Part shown: in pieces, positions 1 through 11,399 of the stretch | Layout of the letters: every line of letters begins with the position of its first letter | Numbering within the stretch: position 1 is the stretch's first letter | From: Thioalkalivibrio nitratireducens DSM 14787 | GTDB lineage: Bacteria; Pseudomonadota; Gammaproteobacteria; Ectothiorhodospirales; Ectothiorhodospiraceae | DNA: 64,000 bases | Assembly: GCF_000321415.2 (NCBI RefSeq) | Contig: NC_019902.2 | Coordinates: forward strand, 3,493,501 to 3,557,500 | Direction: 5' to 3' | Program-made: the position numbers and the translations under genes | Notes under the pieces: generated by a model | Databases searched by the model: none | What the model was told of the DNA's origin: nothing | Seen by the model: only the letters and a program-made list of their open reading frames with translations

Positions 1-136
1 GCTCGGGGGTTTCGCGGCGCGAACGATAGCGGAACGCGTGGACTTCGAACCCGTGCCGCTGCAGTCGCCGGCGCAGCGGCCACATCTCGACACCGGTCAG
101 GTGCCAGCCGTGGATGGTGACGACACTGGCCCGCAT
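1..136 (-). CDS. alpha/beta hydrolase, N-terminal fragment
   Basis: The reading frame opens at an ATG complementary to 134-136 and runs off the window edge, so only about 45 N-terminal residues are visible. They begin with a hydrophobic strand followed by HGWHLTG, the oxyanion-hole region (HG plus small residues) that follows the first core strand of lipase and esterase-like alpha/beta hydrolases. The nucleophile elbow and the rest of the triad lie outside the window. It starts 12 nt after the aspS stop on the same strand and is probably co-transcribed with it. The substrate cannot be inferred. Confidence 0.6.
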   Translation of the reverse strand, partial: MRASVVTIHGWHLTGVEMWPLRRRLQRHGFEVHAFRYRSRRETPE

Positions 137-148
137 CGGGCGCCGGAA

Positions 149-1927
<1,779 letters not shown>

Positions 1928-2016
1928 TGCGCCAGTTCCAAGCCAGAAAGGCGGGTTCCGCCCGGTTGATGGGTCGGCGGGCGGCACCGCCGCCCGCGCA
2001 AAAAGGGGCTGGGATG

Positions 2017-2682
2017 TTACGGTTTGGTCATCCCCGGCGCAAGCTTCGCGCCGGCCTTCACGCCGCCCTTCGCCAACGGCGGCCACTCCGGCACCACGAC
2101 CCCCAGCGACATCACGAATTTCAGACCGTCCTCGACCGACATGTCGAGTTCGACCGCATCCTCGCGCGGGACCATGATCACGAACCCGGAGGTCGGATTC
2201 GGCGTGGTCGGGACGAACACGGTCAGCACGTCGCGCTCGGTCCGCGCCTGCACCTCGCCGACGCCGACGCCGGTCTGGAATCCGAGCGTCCACAGCCCCT
2301 TGCGCGGATACTCGACCAGCAGCACGCGCCGGAACGACTGGCCGCCGTCGTCGAACACGGTGCGCATCACCTGTTTCACCGCACTGTAGATCGACCGGAC
2401 CAACGGGATCCGATCCACGATCGCCTCGCCCAGTTCGACCAGCTTCCGCCCGACGATGTTTGCCGCAACCACACCGGTCGCGAACACGATCACGATCGCG
2501 ACCACCACCCCGGTGCCCGGCACGCTGAAACCAAGAATCGCCTCCGGGCGCCAGCTCGCGGGCAGCAGCAGGATGGTGAAATCGAGCGCGTCGACCAGGA
2601 ACTTGATGATCAACCCGGTCACGATCAGCGGGACCCAGACCAGCAGTCCCGCGATCAGGTAGCGACGCAGGTGGCTCAGCAC
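2017..2682 (-). CDS. DUF502 family inner-membrane protein
   Basis: This 221-residue protein has two hydrophobic N-terminal segments (about residues 9-30 and 50-75), followed by a soluble domain containing conserved-looking stretches such as [13 protein letters not shown]. This is the architecture of the DUF502 family. The start [12 protein letters not shown] places the first membrane segment right at the N-terminus. It sits between fmdB (11 nt upstream) and aspS on the same strand, a neighbourhood widely conserved in Gammaproteobacteria, which supports one transcription unit. The function is unknown. The membrane location is predicted from hydrophobicity only. Confidence 0.85.
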   Translation of the reverse strand: MLSHLRRYLIAGLLVWVPLIVTGLIIKFLVDALDFTILLLPASWRPEAILGFSVPGTGVVVAIVIVFATGVVAANIVGRKLVELGEAIVDRIPLVRSIYSAVKQVMRTVFDDGGQSFRRVLLVEYPRKGLWTLGFQTGVGVGEVQARTERDVLTVFVPTTPNPTSGFVIMVPREDAVELDMSVEDGLKFVMSLGVVVPEWPPLAKGGVKAGAKLAPGMTKP

Positions 2683-2693
2683 CGGTCAGGCAC

Positions 2694-2984
2694 TCATGCC
2701 GGCGGGGCTGCGCAGGATCCGGAGCCGCAGGCCGGCGCACCGCACCCCCCGGCGGGGCCGGAATCGGTCCTGGTCGCATCCTCCTTCAGGTTGCGGCGCT
2801 TGTCCTTCTTGAAGTCGGTCTCGTACCAGCCACCACCGGACAGGCGGAACCCGGCGGCCGACACCAGCTTGTTCAGGGCACTCGTCCCGCAGGCCGGGCA
2901 GTCGGTCAGCACGGGGTCGCTCAGCTTCTGGATGACCTCAGTACGGTCGCCACAGGCACTGCACTCGTATTCGTAAATCGGCAT
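2694..2984 (-). CDS. FmdB-type zinc ribbon protein
   Basis: The protein is 96 residues long. It begins MPIYEYEC and carries two CxxC knuckles, CSAC at residues 8-11 and CPAC at about 29-32, the signature of the FmdB/CxxC_CxxC_SSSS putative regulatory domain (a zinc ribbon). After a basic middle segment, the C-terminus is rich in Cys, Gly and Ala, with four further cysteines that may bind metal. It is the first gene of the fmdB-DUF502-aspS unit. Family members are thought to be small regulatory proteins, but the role is unproven. Confidence 0.85.
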   Translation of the reverse strand: MPIYEYECSACGDRTEVIQKLSDPVLTDCPACGTSALNKLVSAAGFRLSGGGWYETDFKKDKRRNLKEDATRTDSGPAGGCGAPACGSGSCAAPPA

Positions 2985-3019
2985 GTTTCGAACTCCGGAT
3001 GTTGAACAGGGATGCGCGT

Positions 3020-3025
3020 ATTATG
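3020..3025 (-). promoter_or_regulatory. candidate -10 element for the fmdB-DUF502-aspS unit
   Basis: On the minus strand this reads CATAAT, five of six bases of the sigma70 -10 consensus, about 36 nt before the fmdB start in an unusually AT-rich stretch. No good -35 lies at standard spacing (TTTATT at 16 nt is weak), so the call is tentative. Confidence 0.4.
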
Positions 3026-3120
3026 CGACTGAATCCTGTGAAATAAAGTACCCCCCCTGCGACAATCGGCGCGGGACACACCAGGCCGGCGCAACGGTGG
3101 AGAAGAATTGGAACGAATCC

Positions 3121-3498
3121 ATGGCGGACAAGATCGTGATCATGCTGCTGAACCTGAATCTCGAACGCCCGACCACCCTCGGCGCACCGTTTTTCCAGGC
3201 CACGGTCGCCGCGGTGATGGATCTGGAGGTGGAGATGTACTTCGCCGGCGACAGCGCGAAACTGCTGATCCGGGGCGTTGCCGAGACCATTCACCCGGGC
3301 ACGGCACATGAGAAATCGGTCTACAGCTTCATGCAGGATGCGCATGAGGCGGGTTGCCGGTTTTTCGCCTGTGCCGGAGCCATGGAAGAACACGGCCTGA
3401 CCCTGGACAATGCGATCCCGCAACTCGATGGCGTGCACGGCGGCGGCACATTCATCGGCGAGGTGATCGAGGACCACGTGGTGACCCTGACCTACTGA
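3121..3498 (+). CDS. DsrE family protein
   Basis: This is a 125-residue protein with the DsrE/DsrF/YchN-like fold pattern: a start strand (KIVIMLLNLNLE), a segment on membership of a small molecule or protein partner (DLEVEMYFAGDSAKLL), then a Cys-containing segment (GCRFFACAGAMEEHGL). Cysteines at about residues 77 and 81 could carry persulfide as in other DsrE/TusBCD relatives, but the conserved catalytic Cys of a defined subgroup cannot be assigned by eye. The frame stays open upstream; the start at 3121 (MADKIVIM) was chosen because the upstream residues are not DsrE-like. It is divergent from fmdB and followed closely by an SDR gene. Confidence 0.75.
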   Translation: MADKIVIMLLNLNLERPTTLGAPFFQATVAAVMDLEVEMYFAGDSAKLLIRGVAETIHPGTAHEKSVYSFMQDAHEAGCRFFACAGAMEEHGLTLDNAIPQLDGVHGGGTFIGEVIEDHVVTLTY

Positions 3499-3516
3499 CA
3501 TGACCGACCGTTTGAC

Positions 3517-4368
3517 ATGACCAACCGTGCCCGCACCGTACTCGTGACCGGCTGCTCCTCCGGTATCGGAGAGCACGTGGCACTGGCCCTGCACGAGCGC
3601 GGGTACCGGGTCTTTGCGACTGCGCGCAGCAGCGAGGCGGTCGCACGTCTGAAAAGCCAGGGTCTTGAAGCCCTGCGGCTGGACCTGGACGACTCGGCGA
3701 GCATCCGCAGTGCGGTGCACGAGGTGCTCGCGCGAACCCGCGGCGAACTGTACGCGCTGTTCAACAACGCCGGTTACGGGCAGCCTGGCGCGGTCGAGGA
3801 CCTGTCCCGCCCCGCACTGCGGGCCCAGCTCGAGACCAACGTGCTCGGCTGGCTCGAGCTGACCAACGCGGTGATCCCGGCGATGCGCAGGCGGGGCGCC
3901 GGCCGCATCATCCAGAACAGCTCGGTGCTGGGTCTGGTCGGACTGCGCATGCGCGGGGCCTACGTATGTTCCAAATTCGCGCTGGAGGGCCTCAGCGACG
4001 TGCTGCGCCAGGAACTGCACGGCAGCGGCATTCACGTGGCGCTGGTCGAACCCGGCCCGATCCGCAGCCGCTTCCGCGCCAACGCTTTTCTCGCCTACCG
4101 GCGCTTCATCCGCCCGCGCGAGAGCCACTGGCGCGAAACCTACGAACGCATGGAACGCCGCCTCGCACACGCGGAGCGGGAAGCCCCGTTCACGCTGGGG
4201 CCGGAGGCCGTGCTGAAGGCGGTCGTGCATGCGCTCGAGGCGCGTCGGCCGAAGACCCGCTACCGGGTGACCGTGCCGACCCACCTGTTCGCGACCCTGA
4301 GATGGCTGCTGCCGACCCGGGTCATGGACACCGTGATGCGCATGGTGTCCCGGGGGGAAAACCGCTGA
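3517..4368 (+). CDS. short-chain dehydrogenase/reductase (SDR)
   Basis: This classical SDR of 283 residues is an NAD(P)-dependent oxidoreductase. TGCSSGIG at residues 11-18 is the dinucleotide-binding glycine motif. NNAGYG follows in the middle of the Rossmann fold, and the catalytic set is visible as Ser at about 135 (NSS), Tyr149 and Lys153 (YVCSK). The C-terminal extension after about residue 190 contains an alpha-helical segment (RESHWRETYERMERRLAHAE) that resembles SDRs acting on lipids or retinol-like substrates, but no substrate can be named. It starts 18 nt after the DsrE gene, so the two may be co-transcribed. Confidence 0.88.
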   Translation: MTNRARTVLVTGCSSGIGEHVALALHERGYRVFATARSSEAVARLKSQGLEALRLDLDDSASIRSAVHEVLARTRGELYALFNNAGYGQPGAVEDLSRPALRAQLETNVLGWLELTNAVIPAMRRRGAGRIIQNSSVLGLVGLRMRGAYVCSKFALEGLSDVLRQELHGSGIHVALVEPGPIRSRFRANAFLAYRRFIRPRESHWRETYERMERRLAHAEREAPFTLGPEAVLKAVVHALEARRPKTRYRVTVPTHLFATLRWLLPTRVMDTVMRMVSRGENR

Positions 4369-4375
4369 CGGCCAT

Positions 4376-4440
4376 GCTCCCTCTCTTGCGAGTGGGCGAG
4401 GGGGCACGCTCCTCTCCCGGAACAGAAGAGAGAACAAGGC
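4376..4440 (+). repeat. GC-rich intergenic repeat, copy 1
   Basis: The stretch contains CTCTCTTGCG followed by GGGCGAGGGG and CTCCTCTCCCGG. It shares the CTCTTGCG...GGCGAG core with the intergenic element at 40529-40603 and the CTCTCCCGCTTGCGGG core at 14796-14882. It lies between the SDR and the SpmA/SpmB gene. The boundaries are approximate. Confidence 0.5.
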
Positions 4441-4517
4441 CCGGCACGCGGCAGGAGAACCGGAAACCGCGTTCGGACAACCGCTGAGAACCCCACCGCA
4501 CGGAGTCGCCCGCGCCG

Positions 4518-5864
4518 ATGAACCTCATCTTCCTGGTCCTGATCCTCGCCGCCTTTCTCGCCGCCGCCTGGCGTGAACTGACCGAGATCGACGCCGACAG
4601 TCAACCGATGCAGGAGCTGTCGCAGGCCGCGATCAGTTCGGCGGGCAGTGCGGTGGAACTCGCGATCGGGCTGGTCGGCGTGATGGCCCTGTTCCTGGGA
4701 CTGATGAAGATCGCCGAGGCCGGCGGACTGCTGACGGTACTGGCGCGACTGCTGCGCCCGTTGATGACCCGCCTGTTCCCGAGCGTGCCGCCGGAGCACC
4801 CGGCAATGGGCGCGATGATCCTGAACTTCTCGGCCAACATTCTCGGACTCGGCAACGCGGCGACGCCCTTCGGCATCCGCGCGATGCAGGAACTGAACAA
4901 GCTGAACCCGCACCCCGGCACCGCAACCAACGCGATGGCGCTGTTCCTCGCGATCAACACCTCCAGCATCACGCTGCTGCCGACGGGCGTGATCGCGCTG
5001 CGGGCCAGTCTGGGGTCGGCCGAGCCGGCGGCGATCCTGCCGACCACGCTGTTCGCTACCCTGTTCGCGACCATCGCCGGGATCACCAGCGCGCTGGTGC
5101 TGCAACGGTTCTTTCTGCCACCGGCTTCCGCGCCGGATGCCGGCCCTTCTGATGCGGATACTCGCGCGCCGGAGCTCCGGGAAAACCAGGCAGCCGAAGC
5201 CCGCGACAGTGGCGCGTCGGCCCAGCAGGAATCGCAACCGCTGGGGATCGACGTCCCGACGCAGGGCTATCCGGGCTGGGTGAGCGCGCTGGTGCTGCTC
5301 GGGGTACTCGGCATCATCCCGCTGACGATCCTGTACGGGCAGACGATCGCCCCCTGGATCATCCCGGGCCTGATCGTCGGCTTCCTGCTGTTCGGTGTCG
5401 CGCGGGGGGTGCGCATCTACGAGGTGTTCGTGGAGGGCGCGAAGGAGGGCTTCCAGGTCGCGCTGCGCATCATCCCGTATCTGGTCGCGATCCTGGTCGC
5501 GGTGGGCATGCTGCGCGCGAGCGGTGCGCTCGGGGTGTTCGTCGGACTGCTCGCGCCCTGGACCACGCCGCTCGGCCTGCCCCCCGAGGCGCTGCCGATG
5601 GCGCTGCTGCGCCCGCTGTCGGGCTCCGGTGCCTACGGGATCATGGCCGGCATCATGCAGGATCCGGCCACCGGTCCGGACACCCATGTCGGTCTGCTGG
5701 TCTCGACCCTGCAGGGGTCGACCGAAACCACGTTCTACGTACTCGCGGTGTACTTCGGGGCGATCCAGGTGCGCCGGGTCCGGCATACCCTGGCCGCGGC
5801 GCTGACCGCCGACGTGGTGGGCGTGATGGCGGCAGTGTTCATCGTCGGCTGGCTGTTCCTGTGA
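4518..5864 (+). CDS. nucleoside recognition (Gate) domain protein, SpmA-SpmB fusion
   Basis: The 448-residue polytopic membrane protein has two homologous halves. The N-terminal half (about 1-200) resembles spore maturation protein SpmA, with NFSANILGLGNAATPFG as its hallmark. The C-terminal half (about 250-448) resembles SpmB, with GSGAYGIM and a GSTETTFYV segment. A polar, alanine/aspartate-rich linker lies at about 205-245. Fused forms are common in non-sporulating proteobacteria, where the substrate is not established; transport of a small solute is the usual guess. It ends in a 4-nt overlap with the next gene, which implies translational coupling. Confidence 0.88.
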   Translation: MNLIFLVLILAAFLAAAWRELTEIDADSQPMQELSQAAISSAGSAVELAIGLVGVMALFLGLMKIAEAGGLLTVLARLLRPLMTRLFPSVPPEHPAMGAMILNFSANILGLGNAATPFGIRAMQELNKLNPHPGTATNAMALFLAINTSSITLLPTGVIALRASLGSAEPAAILPTTLFATLFATIAGITSALVLQRFFLPPASAPDAGPSDADTRAPELRENQAAEARDSGASAQQESQPLGIDVPTQGYPGWVSALVLLGVLGIIPLTILYGQTIAPWIIPGLIVGFLLFGVARGVRIYEVFVEGAKEGFQVALRIIPYLVAILVAVGMLRASGALGVFVGLLAPWTTPLGLPPEALPMALLRPLSGSGAYGIMAGIMQDPATGPDTHVGLLVSTLQGSTETTFYVLAVYFGAIQVRRVRHTLAAALTADVVGVMAAVFIVGWLFL

Positions 5865-7051
5865 CCCGACAGCGGATGCGGCCATGGCGGCGCCGCGGCT
5901 TTCCGCCCCGTGGGCCGCACCGTTACGAGTTGCACGTCGATGGCGGCACCTTCATCCCGGCGATGCTGGGGGCGATCGAGACCGCGCGCGAGCAGGTGCT
6001 GCTCGAGATGTACCTGGTCGCCTCCGGGGCCACCGCCGAGCATTTCATCGACGCGCTGGCGGCTGCGGCCCGACGCGGGGTGGACGTGCACCTGCTGCTC
6101 GACGGCTTCGGGACACAGGGGCTCGGGTCTGCGGAACGGGCCCACCTCAGCGCCGCGGGAGTACAGCTGACCTTCTACAACCCGCTGGGATGGGTCCGCT
6201 GGCGTGTCGCCCTGTTCCGGGACCACCGCAAGCTGCTGCTGGTCGACGGTCGTCTCGCCTTCGTCGGCGGCATGGGCATCACCGATGCCTTCGACCCGGC
6301 GACCCGGGGCGCAGGGGCGCATTGGCACGAGGTGATGCTGGCGCTGGAGGGACCCTGCGTTGCCGACTGGCACAGCCTGTTCGCCGATTGCTGGCGACAG
6401 TGGAGCCGGGATGCGATTGCGCTCCCCGCCTCACTCGCGTCGCCGGCGGCGACGATACCGGACGGGCAGGTTCTGGGCCACGTCCGTGCGGGCGGACAGG
6501 CGGTGATGCGGGCGGTGCTGGCGCAGATCGGCAAGGCCCACACCCGCGTGTGGATCGCGACCGCCTATTTTGCCCCTACCCGGCGCCTGCGCAGGGCGCT
6601 GAAACGCGCGGTCCGTCGCGGGGTCGACGTGCGCCTGCTGCTCGCCGGTCCATGCAACGACCATCCGGCGGTCTGGCATGCGGGGCGCCGGTTCTACGGG
6701 CCACTGCTCCAGGCGGGCGTGCGCATTTTCGAGTACCAGCCCCGGTTCTTGCACGCGAAAATGGTGCTCTGCGACGAGTGGGCAAGCATCGGCTCCAGCA
6801 ACCTCGACCACTGGACGCTACGCTGGAACCTGGAAGCAAACCAGGCAGTCACCGGCCCGGTGTTCGCGGAGGATCTGGCCGCGGTCTTCCGGCACGACTT
6901 CACGCTCAGCGAGGAATGGACCTTTGCCGCGTGGCAGCAACGCGGCCTGCGCCTGCGCCTGCTGGAGCGGGTGCTGGGCAGCCTCGACGACCTGCTGGTG
7001 CAGTGGAGCTACCGGCGCGCGCTGCGCCATCCGCCCTCCGTGCAGGGCTGA
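5861..7051 (+). CDS. phospholipase D-like protein (cardiolipin synthase family)
   Basis: This 396-residue protein has two HKD motifs. The first is HRKLLLVDGRLAFVGG with catalytic His122, and the second is HAKMVLCDEWASIGSSNLD with His298. Both match the PLD superfamily, in particular ClsB/ClsC-type cardiolipin synthases that join phosphatidylglycerol (or PG plus PE) at the membrane. No N-terminal transmembrane segment is present, which fits ClsB-like enzymes. The GTG at 5861 overlaps the stop of the SpmA/SpmB gene; an ATG at 5876 is an alternative start. The specific activity is inferred from the fold only. Confidence 0.85.
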   Translation: MTRQRMRPWRRRGFPPRGPHRYELHVDGGTFIPAMLGAIETAREQVLLEMYLVASGATAEHFIDALAAAARRGVDVHLLLDGFGTQGLGSAERAHLSAAGVQLTFYNPLGWVRWRVALFRDHRKLLLVDGRLAFVGGMGITDAFDPATRGAGAHWHEVMLALEGPCVADWHSLFADCWRQWSRDAIALPASLASPAATIPDGQVLGHVRAGGQAVMRAVLAQIGKAHTRVWIATAYFAPTRRLRRALKRAVRRGVDVRLLLAGPCNDHPAVWHAGRRFYGPLLQAGVRIFEYQPRFLHAKMVLCDEWASIGSSNLDHWTLRWNLEANQAVTGPVFAEDLAAVFRHDFTLSEEWTFAAWQQRGLRLRLLERVLGSLDDLLVQWSYRRALRHPPSVQG

Positions 7052-7082
7052 CGGGAGCGCGTTCCGTGCTGCGGCGTTGCGC

Positions 7083-7967
7083 TCATGGCAGCCTGCGCGG
7101 CTCGGATCGAACCAGGCGACGCTCCACAGGGCGTTCGCGCGGCCCCCGTGCTGCTGGCGAAAACGCCGTGTCGAGGAAAACCTTCAGCCCCTCGACATAG
7201 GCCGTCCGGCTACGCAGGAACGCGTCGTTGTGTCCGCCACGCAGTTCCAGCAGGTCGGCACCGGTTGCATCCGCGATCGCACGGCCGTGCGCGAATGGCA
7301 CGATCTCGTCGTCGCGGCTGTGCACCACCAGCAGCGGCGCCGTGATCTCCCGCGCCGGGCGGAGCACGTCGTACTCGTGGCGGAGCAGCAGGCGCACCGG
7401 CAGCCAGGGATAGACCTCGGCGCCCAGGTCAGCGGCGCTGGTGAACGGCGACTCCAGGATCACTGCACCGGGCGGTTCCCGGGCGGCCAGCTCGGCCCCC
7501 ACCGCCGCGCCCAGCGAGCGGCCGAATATCACGATTTCCGACGCGGGCACACCGCGCTCCTCGCGCAGGTAACGCCAGGCTGCATTCGCGTCGAGCCGGG
7601 TTCCAGCCTCGCTCGGCCGACCCTCGCTGCGTCCGTAGCCGCGGTAGCTGAGAATGAGCACCGACAGCCCCAGGTCATGAAAGATGCGCAGCGAATCGAT
7701 TCGGTGCGACAGGTTCCCACCGTTGCCGTGGAAGAACAGCAGGGTGGTGCGTGCCTCCGGCGCCGGCACGAACCAGCCGTGCAGGCGCACTCCGTCCTCC
7801 GCGCTCAGCGCCACGTCCTCGTACGCCAGGCCGTGGCGCTCGGGCGTGGTCGCGAGCGCTGCGACCGGAAAATAGATCAGGCGCTCCTGCGTCACGTACA
7901 GGAACGCGACGAACACCCCGTAGGCGACCGCGCCCATCAGTGCCAGGCTCAGCAGGGATCGGTCCAT
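7083..7967 (-). CDS. membrane-anchored alpha/beta hydrolase
   Basis: A 294-residue protein with one N-terminal hydrophobic segment (about 5-25), a likely signal anchor. HGNGGN forms the oxyanion region, GRSLGA the nucleophile elbow (Ser at about 150), followed by an acidic residue in HSRDDE and a histidine in GGHNDAF near the end. This arrangement is typical of the YqkD/Bem46/ABHD13-like serine hydrolase group, whose substrate is unknown. It converges with the PLD gene, and the region between the two stops is only about 30 bp. Confidence 0.85.
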   Translation of the reverse strand: MDRSLLSLALMGAVAYGVFVAFLYVTQERLIYFPVAALATTPERHGLAYEDVALSAEDGVRLHGWFVPAPEARTTLLFFHGNGGNLSHRIDSLRIFHDLGLSVLILSYRGYGRSEGRPSEAGTRLDANAAWRYLREERGVPASEIVIFGRSLGAAVGAELAAREPPGAVILESPFTSAADLGAEVYPWLPVRLLLRHEYDVLRPAREITAPLLVVHSRDDEIVPFAHGRAIADATGADLLELRGGHNDAFLRSRTAYVEGLKVFLDTAFSPAARGPRERPVERRLVRSEPRRLP

Positions 7968-8111
7968 CGCTCACCTCCTCCGGGGTTCCGGTGACGGTCG
8001 GCGGCCCTCCCGTCCCGGACATCACGCCGTCGCCCCGCGCACAGACGCGATGCGGGGCCGGGGAGGTTGCGGCTGCCGGCGGCCCCGGCGCATCCGCACC
8101 GGGGCATGCCG

Positions 8112-11100
8112 TCAGGCCTCCTGCGCCTTGATCAGTTCGACCCGCGAGCGCACGTACAGGTAGTACAGCACCGGGATGATCACCAGCGTCAGCAGCGTGG
8201 ACACCAGGATGCCGAAGATCAGCGAAATTGCGAGCCCGCTGAAGATCGGGTCGTCGATGATGAAGCCCGCACCAACCATTGCGGCCAGCCCGGTCAGCAC
8301 GATCGGCTTGGCCCGCACCGCGCCGGCATTCACTACCGCGTCGATCACCGCAACGCCGCGCCGGATCTCCTCGTTGACGAAATCGACCAGCAGGATCGAG
8401 TTGCGCACGATGATCCCCGCCAGCGCGATCATCCCGATCATCGACGTCGCGGTGAACTTCGCGTCCATGAAGAACGCGTCCATGAACGCGTGCCCCGGCA
8501 TCACCCCGATCACGGTGAGGGGGATCGGCGCCATGATGATCAGCGGCACCATGTACGACCGGAACTGGGCCACCACGAGCAGGTAGATCAGGAGCAGACC
8601 CACCGAGTAGGCGATGCCCATATCGCGGAAGGTCTCGTAGGTCACCTGCCATTCGCCGTCCCACTTCAGACTGAAGCGGTAGGGGTTGTCCGGCTGGTCG
8701 ATGAACAGCTGGGTCAATGGCTCGCCGAAAGCCATCGGCATGTCGCGCAGCTGGAAGAACAGGTCGAACATTCCGTACAGCGGGCTGTCTACTCCCCCGG
8801 CCTGATCCCCGACCACGTAGACCACCGGCAGCAGGTTCTTGTGGTGGATCGCATGCTCGCGCGTGGTGTCGACGACTTCGACGACCTCGGAGATCGGCAC
8901 CAGCGCGCCGTTCTGCGCGCGCACGTGCAGCCCGAGAACCGTCTCGAGGTCGGCCATGTCGGCCTCCTCGAACTGCAGGCGCACCGGCACCGCGTATTTC
9001 ACGTTGGTTCCGTAGAGGAAGGTCACGTCCTCGCCCGCCAGCGCGGTCTGCACCGCGGACACCACCGACTGCTGTGAGACACCCAGCCGTGCCGCGCGCT
9101 CGCGGTCGACACGCAGGATCCGCTTGGGACCGGGATGCTCGACCGAGTCGTCGATGTCGGTGATGTTCCGGGTGTTCTTGAAGACCTCGCGAACCTGGTG
9201 CGCAATCTCGATCTGGCCGTCGTAATCGGGGCCGTAGATCTCGGCAACGATCGGCGACAGCACCGGCGGGCCCGGCGGCACCTCGACCACTTTCACGCGG
9301 CCACCGTGGTATTCGGCGATCGCGTTGATCTCCGGGCGCACCGACAGCGCAATGTCGTGGCTCTTGCGGTCGCGTTTCTTGGCGTCGGTCAGGTTGACCT
9401 GGATGTCGCCGAGGTGGGCGCCCTCGCGCAGGTAGTACTGCCGCACCAGACCGTTGAAGTTAATCGGAGCAGCGGTGCCGGCATAGACCTGCACGTCGCG
9501 GACCTCGGGAACGGCGCGCAGGTAGTCTCCCATCTCGCTCAGCACCTGCTTGGTGTGTTCGAGGCTGGTCCCCTCCGGCATGTCGAGTACCACCTGGAAC
9601 TCGGACTTGTCGTCGAAGGGCAGCATCTTCAGCACCACTACCTGGAAGTAAACCAGCGACACCGAGCCCAGGATCAGCACCACGGTACCGCCGAGCATCA
9701 CCATCCGGGACAGCACCGCCTTGCGCGTCTCGCCGAGGAACGGGCGCAGGATCACGTCGAACAGCCTCGCCAGCTTCTTCGAGGCTTGCTCGTCGCTGTG
9801 CTCGCTGTGGCCGGCCTCGATCGCACGTTCGTGCAGTTCGGCCTGGCGCCGCAGCACCTTGTAGGTAAGCCAGGGTGTGACCACATAGGCCACCGCCAGG
9901 GAGATGATCATCCCCATGCTGGCGTTGATCGGGATCGGGCTCATGTACGGGCCCATCAGGCCGGTGACGAAGGCCATCGGCAGCAGTGCCGCGATCACGG
10001 TAAAGGTCGCGAGGATGGTCGGCCCCCCGACCTCGTCCACCGCGACCGGGATCGCCTCGAGGAACTTCTTCTTGCCCATGCTCATGTGCCGGTGGATGTT
10101 CTCCACCACCACGATCGCGTCATCGACCAGGATCCCGATCGAGAAGATCAGCGCGAACAGCGAAACCCGGTTCAGCGTGAAGCCCCAAGCCCAGGATGCG
10201 AACAGGGTGATCGCGAGCGTGATCACCACCGCGGTGCCGACGATGAAGGCCTCGCGCCAGCCGAGCGCGATCCAGACCAGCACCACCACCGAGGCCGTCG
10301 CGAAGATCAGCTTCTGGATCAGGGTTTTCGCCTTCTGATCCGCGGTCGCGCCGTAGTTGCGGGTGATCGTGGTCTCGATGCCGTCCGGGATGTAAGTGCC
10401 ACGCAACTGCTCGAGGCGGTCGACCAGCGAATTGGCGATGTCCACCGCGTTGGTGCCCGGCTGCTTGGCGATCGCGACCGTGACTGCCGGGTGCATATGG
10501 CCGAGATGCGCCTCCCGGTCGGCTGCCGCACCGTCGGCGTAGCTCACGTGCTGCGTCGCGTAGCCGGGGCCCTGCACGACCGCGGCGACGTCGTCCAGGT
10601 AGACCGGCCGCCCGTCGTGCATTCCCACCACGAGGCCGGCGAAGTCCTCAGCGCGCGTGATGAAGTCGCCGGCCTGGACCAGGACTTCCTGGTTGTCCTG
10701 GAACAGCGCGCCGGCATCGCGACTGAAGTTGCTCGCCTGCAGGGCGTTGCGCAGTTCCTCGACCGACAGGCTGTAACCGGCGAGCGCCTCCGGGCGGAAA
10801 CGCACGTGGACGACGTGATCCGGGCCGCCCACGGTGTAGATATCGCGGGTTCCGGGAACCCGCTTCAGTTCCGACTCGATCGCATGCGCGACCGCGGCGA
10901 GGTCATGGCCGCCACGGGTTTCGTCCTCGGTCCACAGGGTTACGGTGACGATCGGCACGTCGTCGATGCCCATCGGCTTGATCAGGGGTTCTCCGACGCC
11001 GAGGTTCTGCGGCAGCCAGTCCTGGTTCGAGAACACCTGCGTGTACAGCCGCACGAGCGCATCGGTCCGGTCCTCGCCCACCTTGAACTGCACCGTGATC

Positions 11101-11399
11101 TTGGCCATGTTCGGCTGCGAGGTGGAGAAGATGTCGTCGATCCCCTCGATCTCGGACAGCACCTGCTCGGCCGGGGTCGCGACCAGCTGTGCCACCTCCT
11201 CGGCGGTCGCGCCGGGGAACGGAATGAACACGTCGGCGATGGTGACGTTGATCTGCGGCTCTTCCTCGCGGGGGGTGATCATCACCGCAAACAGCCCCAG
11301 CATCAGGCCGACCAGCGCCAGCAGCGGCGTGATCTGCGTCGTCAGAAATTTCCGGGCGATGCGCCCGGAGATCCCCATCGGCTTGTCCTCCGCACTCAT
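8112..11399 (-). CDS. RND efflux transporter permease subunit
   Basis: This 1095-residue inner-membrane pump belongs to the AcrB/CzcA-type RND superfamily. It has one N-terminal membrane helix (about 20-40), a large periplasmic loop, a block of helices that includes the SIGILVDDAIVVVENIHR segment of TM4 with the paired aspartates used for proton transfer, a second periplasmic loop and a final helix block ending near residue 1080. It is translated in a 4-nt overlap behind its periplasmic adaptor. The adjacent operator suggests inducible control. No outer-membrane TolC-type gene lies next to it, so the channel must be encoded elsewhere. The substrate (metal or organic) cannot be told from sequence. 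Confidence 0.93.
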   Translation of the reverse strand: MSAEDKPMGISGRIARKFLTTQITPLLALVGLMLGLFAVMITPREEEPQINVTIADVFIPFPGATAEEVAQLVATPAEQVLSEIEGIDDIFSTSQPNMAKITVQFKVGEDRTDALVRLYTQVFSNQDWLPQNLGVGEPLIKPMGIDDVPIVTVTLWTEDETRGGHDLAAVAHAIESELKRVPGTRDIYTVGGPDHVVHVRFRPEALAGYSLSVEELRNALQASNFSRDAGALFQDNQEVLVQAGDFITRAEDFAGLVVGMHDGRPVYLDDVAAVVQGPGYATQHVSYADGAAADREAHLGHMHPAVTVAIAKQPGTNAVDIANSLVDRLEQLRGTYIPDGIETTITRNYGATADQKAKTLIQKLIFATASVVVLVWIALGWREAFIVGTAVVITLAITLFASWAWGFTLNRVSLFALIFSIGILVDDAIVVVENIHRHMSMGKKKFLEAIPVAVDEVGGPTILATFTVIAALLPMAFVTGLMGPYMSPIPINASMGMIISLAVAYVVTPWLTYKVLRRQAELHERAIEAGHSEHSDEQASKKLARLFDVILRPFLGETRKAVLSRMVMLGGTVVLILGSVSLVYFQVVVLKMLPFDDKSEFQVVLDMPEGTSLEHTKQVLSEMGDYLRAVPEVRDVQVYAGTAAPINFNGLVRQYYLREGAHLGDIQVNLTDAKKRDRKSHDIALSVRPEINAIAEYHGGRVKVVEVPPGPPVLSPIVAEIYGPDYDGQIEIAHQVREVFKNTRNITDIDDSVEHPGPKRILRVDRERAARLGVSQQSVVSAVQTALAGEDVTFLYGTNVKYAVPVRLQFEEADMADLETVLGLHVRAQNGALVPISEVVEVVDTTREHAIHHKNLLPVVYVVGDQAGGVDSPLYGMFDLFFQLRDMPMAFGEPLTQLFIDQPDNPYRFSLKWDGEWQVTYETFRDMGIAYSVGLLLIYLLVVAQFRSYMVPLIIMAPIPLTVIGVMPGHAFMDAFFMDAKFTATSMIGMIALAGIIVRNSILLVDFVNEEIRRGVAVIDAVVNAGAVRAKPIVLTGLAAMVGAGFIIDDPIFSGLAISLIFGILVSTLLTLVIIPVLYYLYVRSRVELIKAQEA

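Noticed and set aside
1928..2779. N-terminal extension of the aspS frame across DUF502
   Set aside because: The extra codons overlap the DUF502 gene in another frame and lack AspRS similarity; the start at 1927 gives the family N-terminus.
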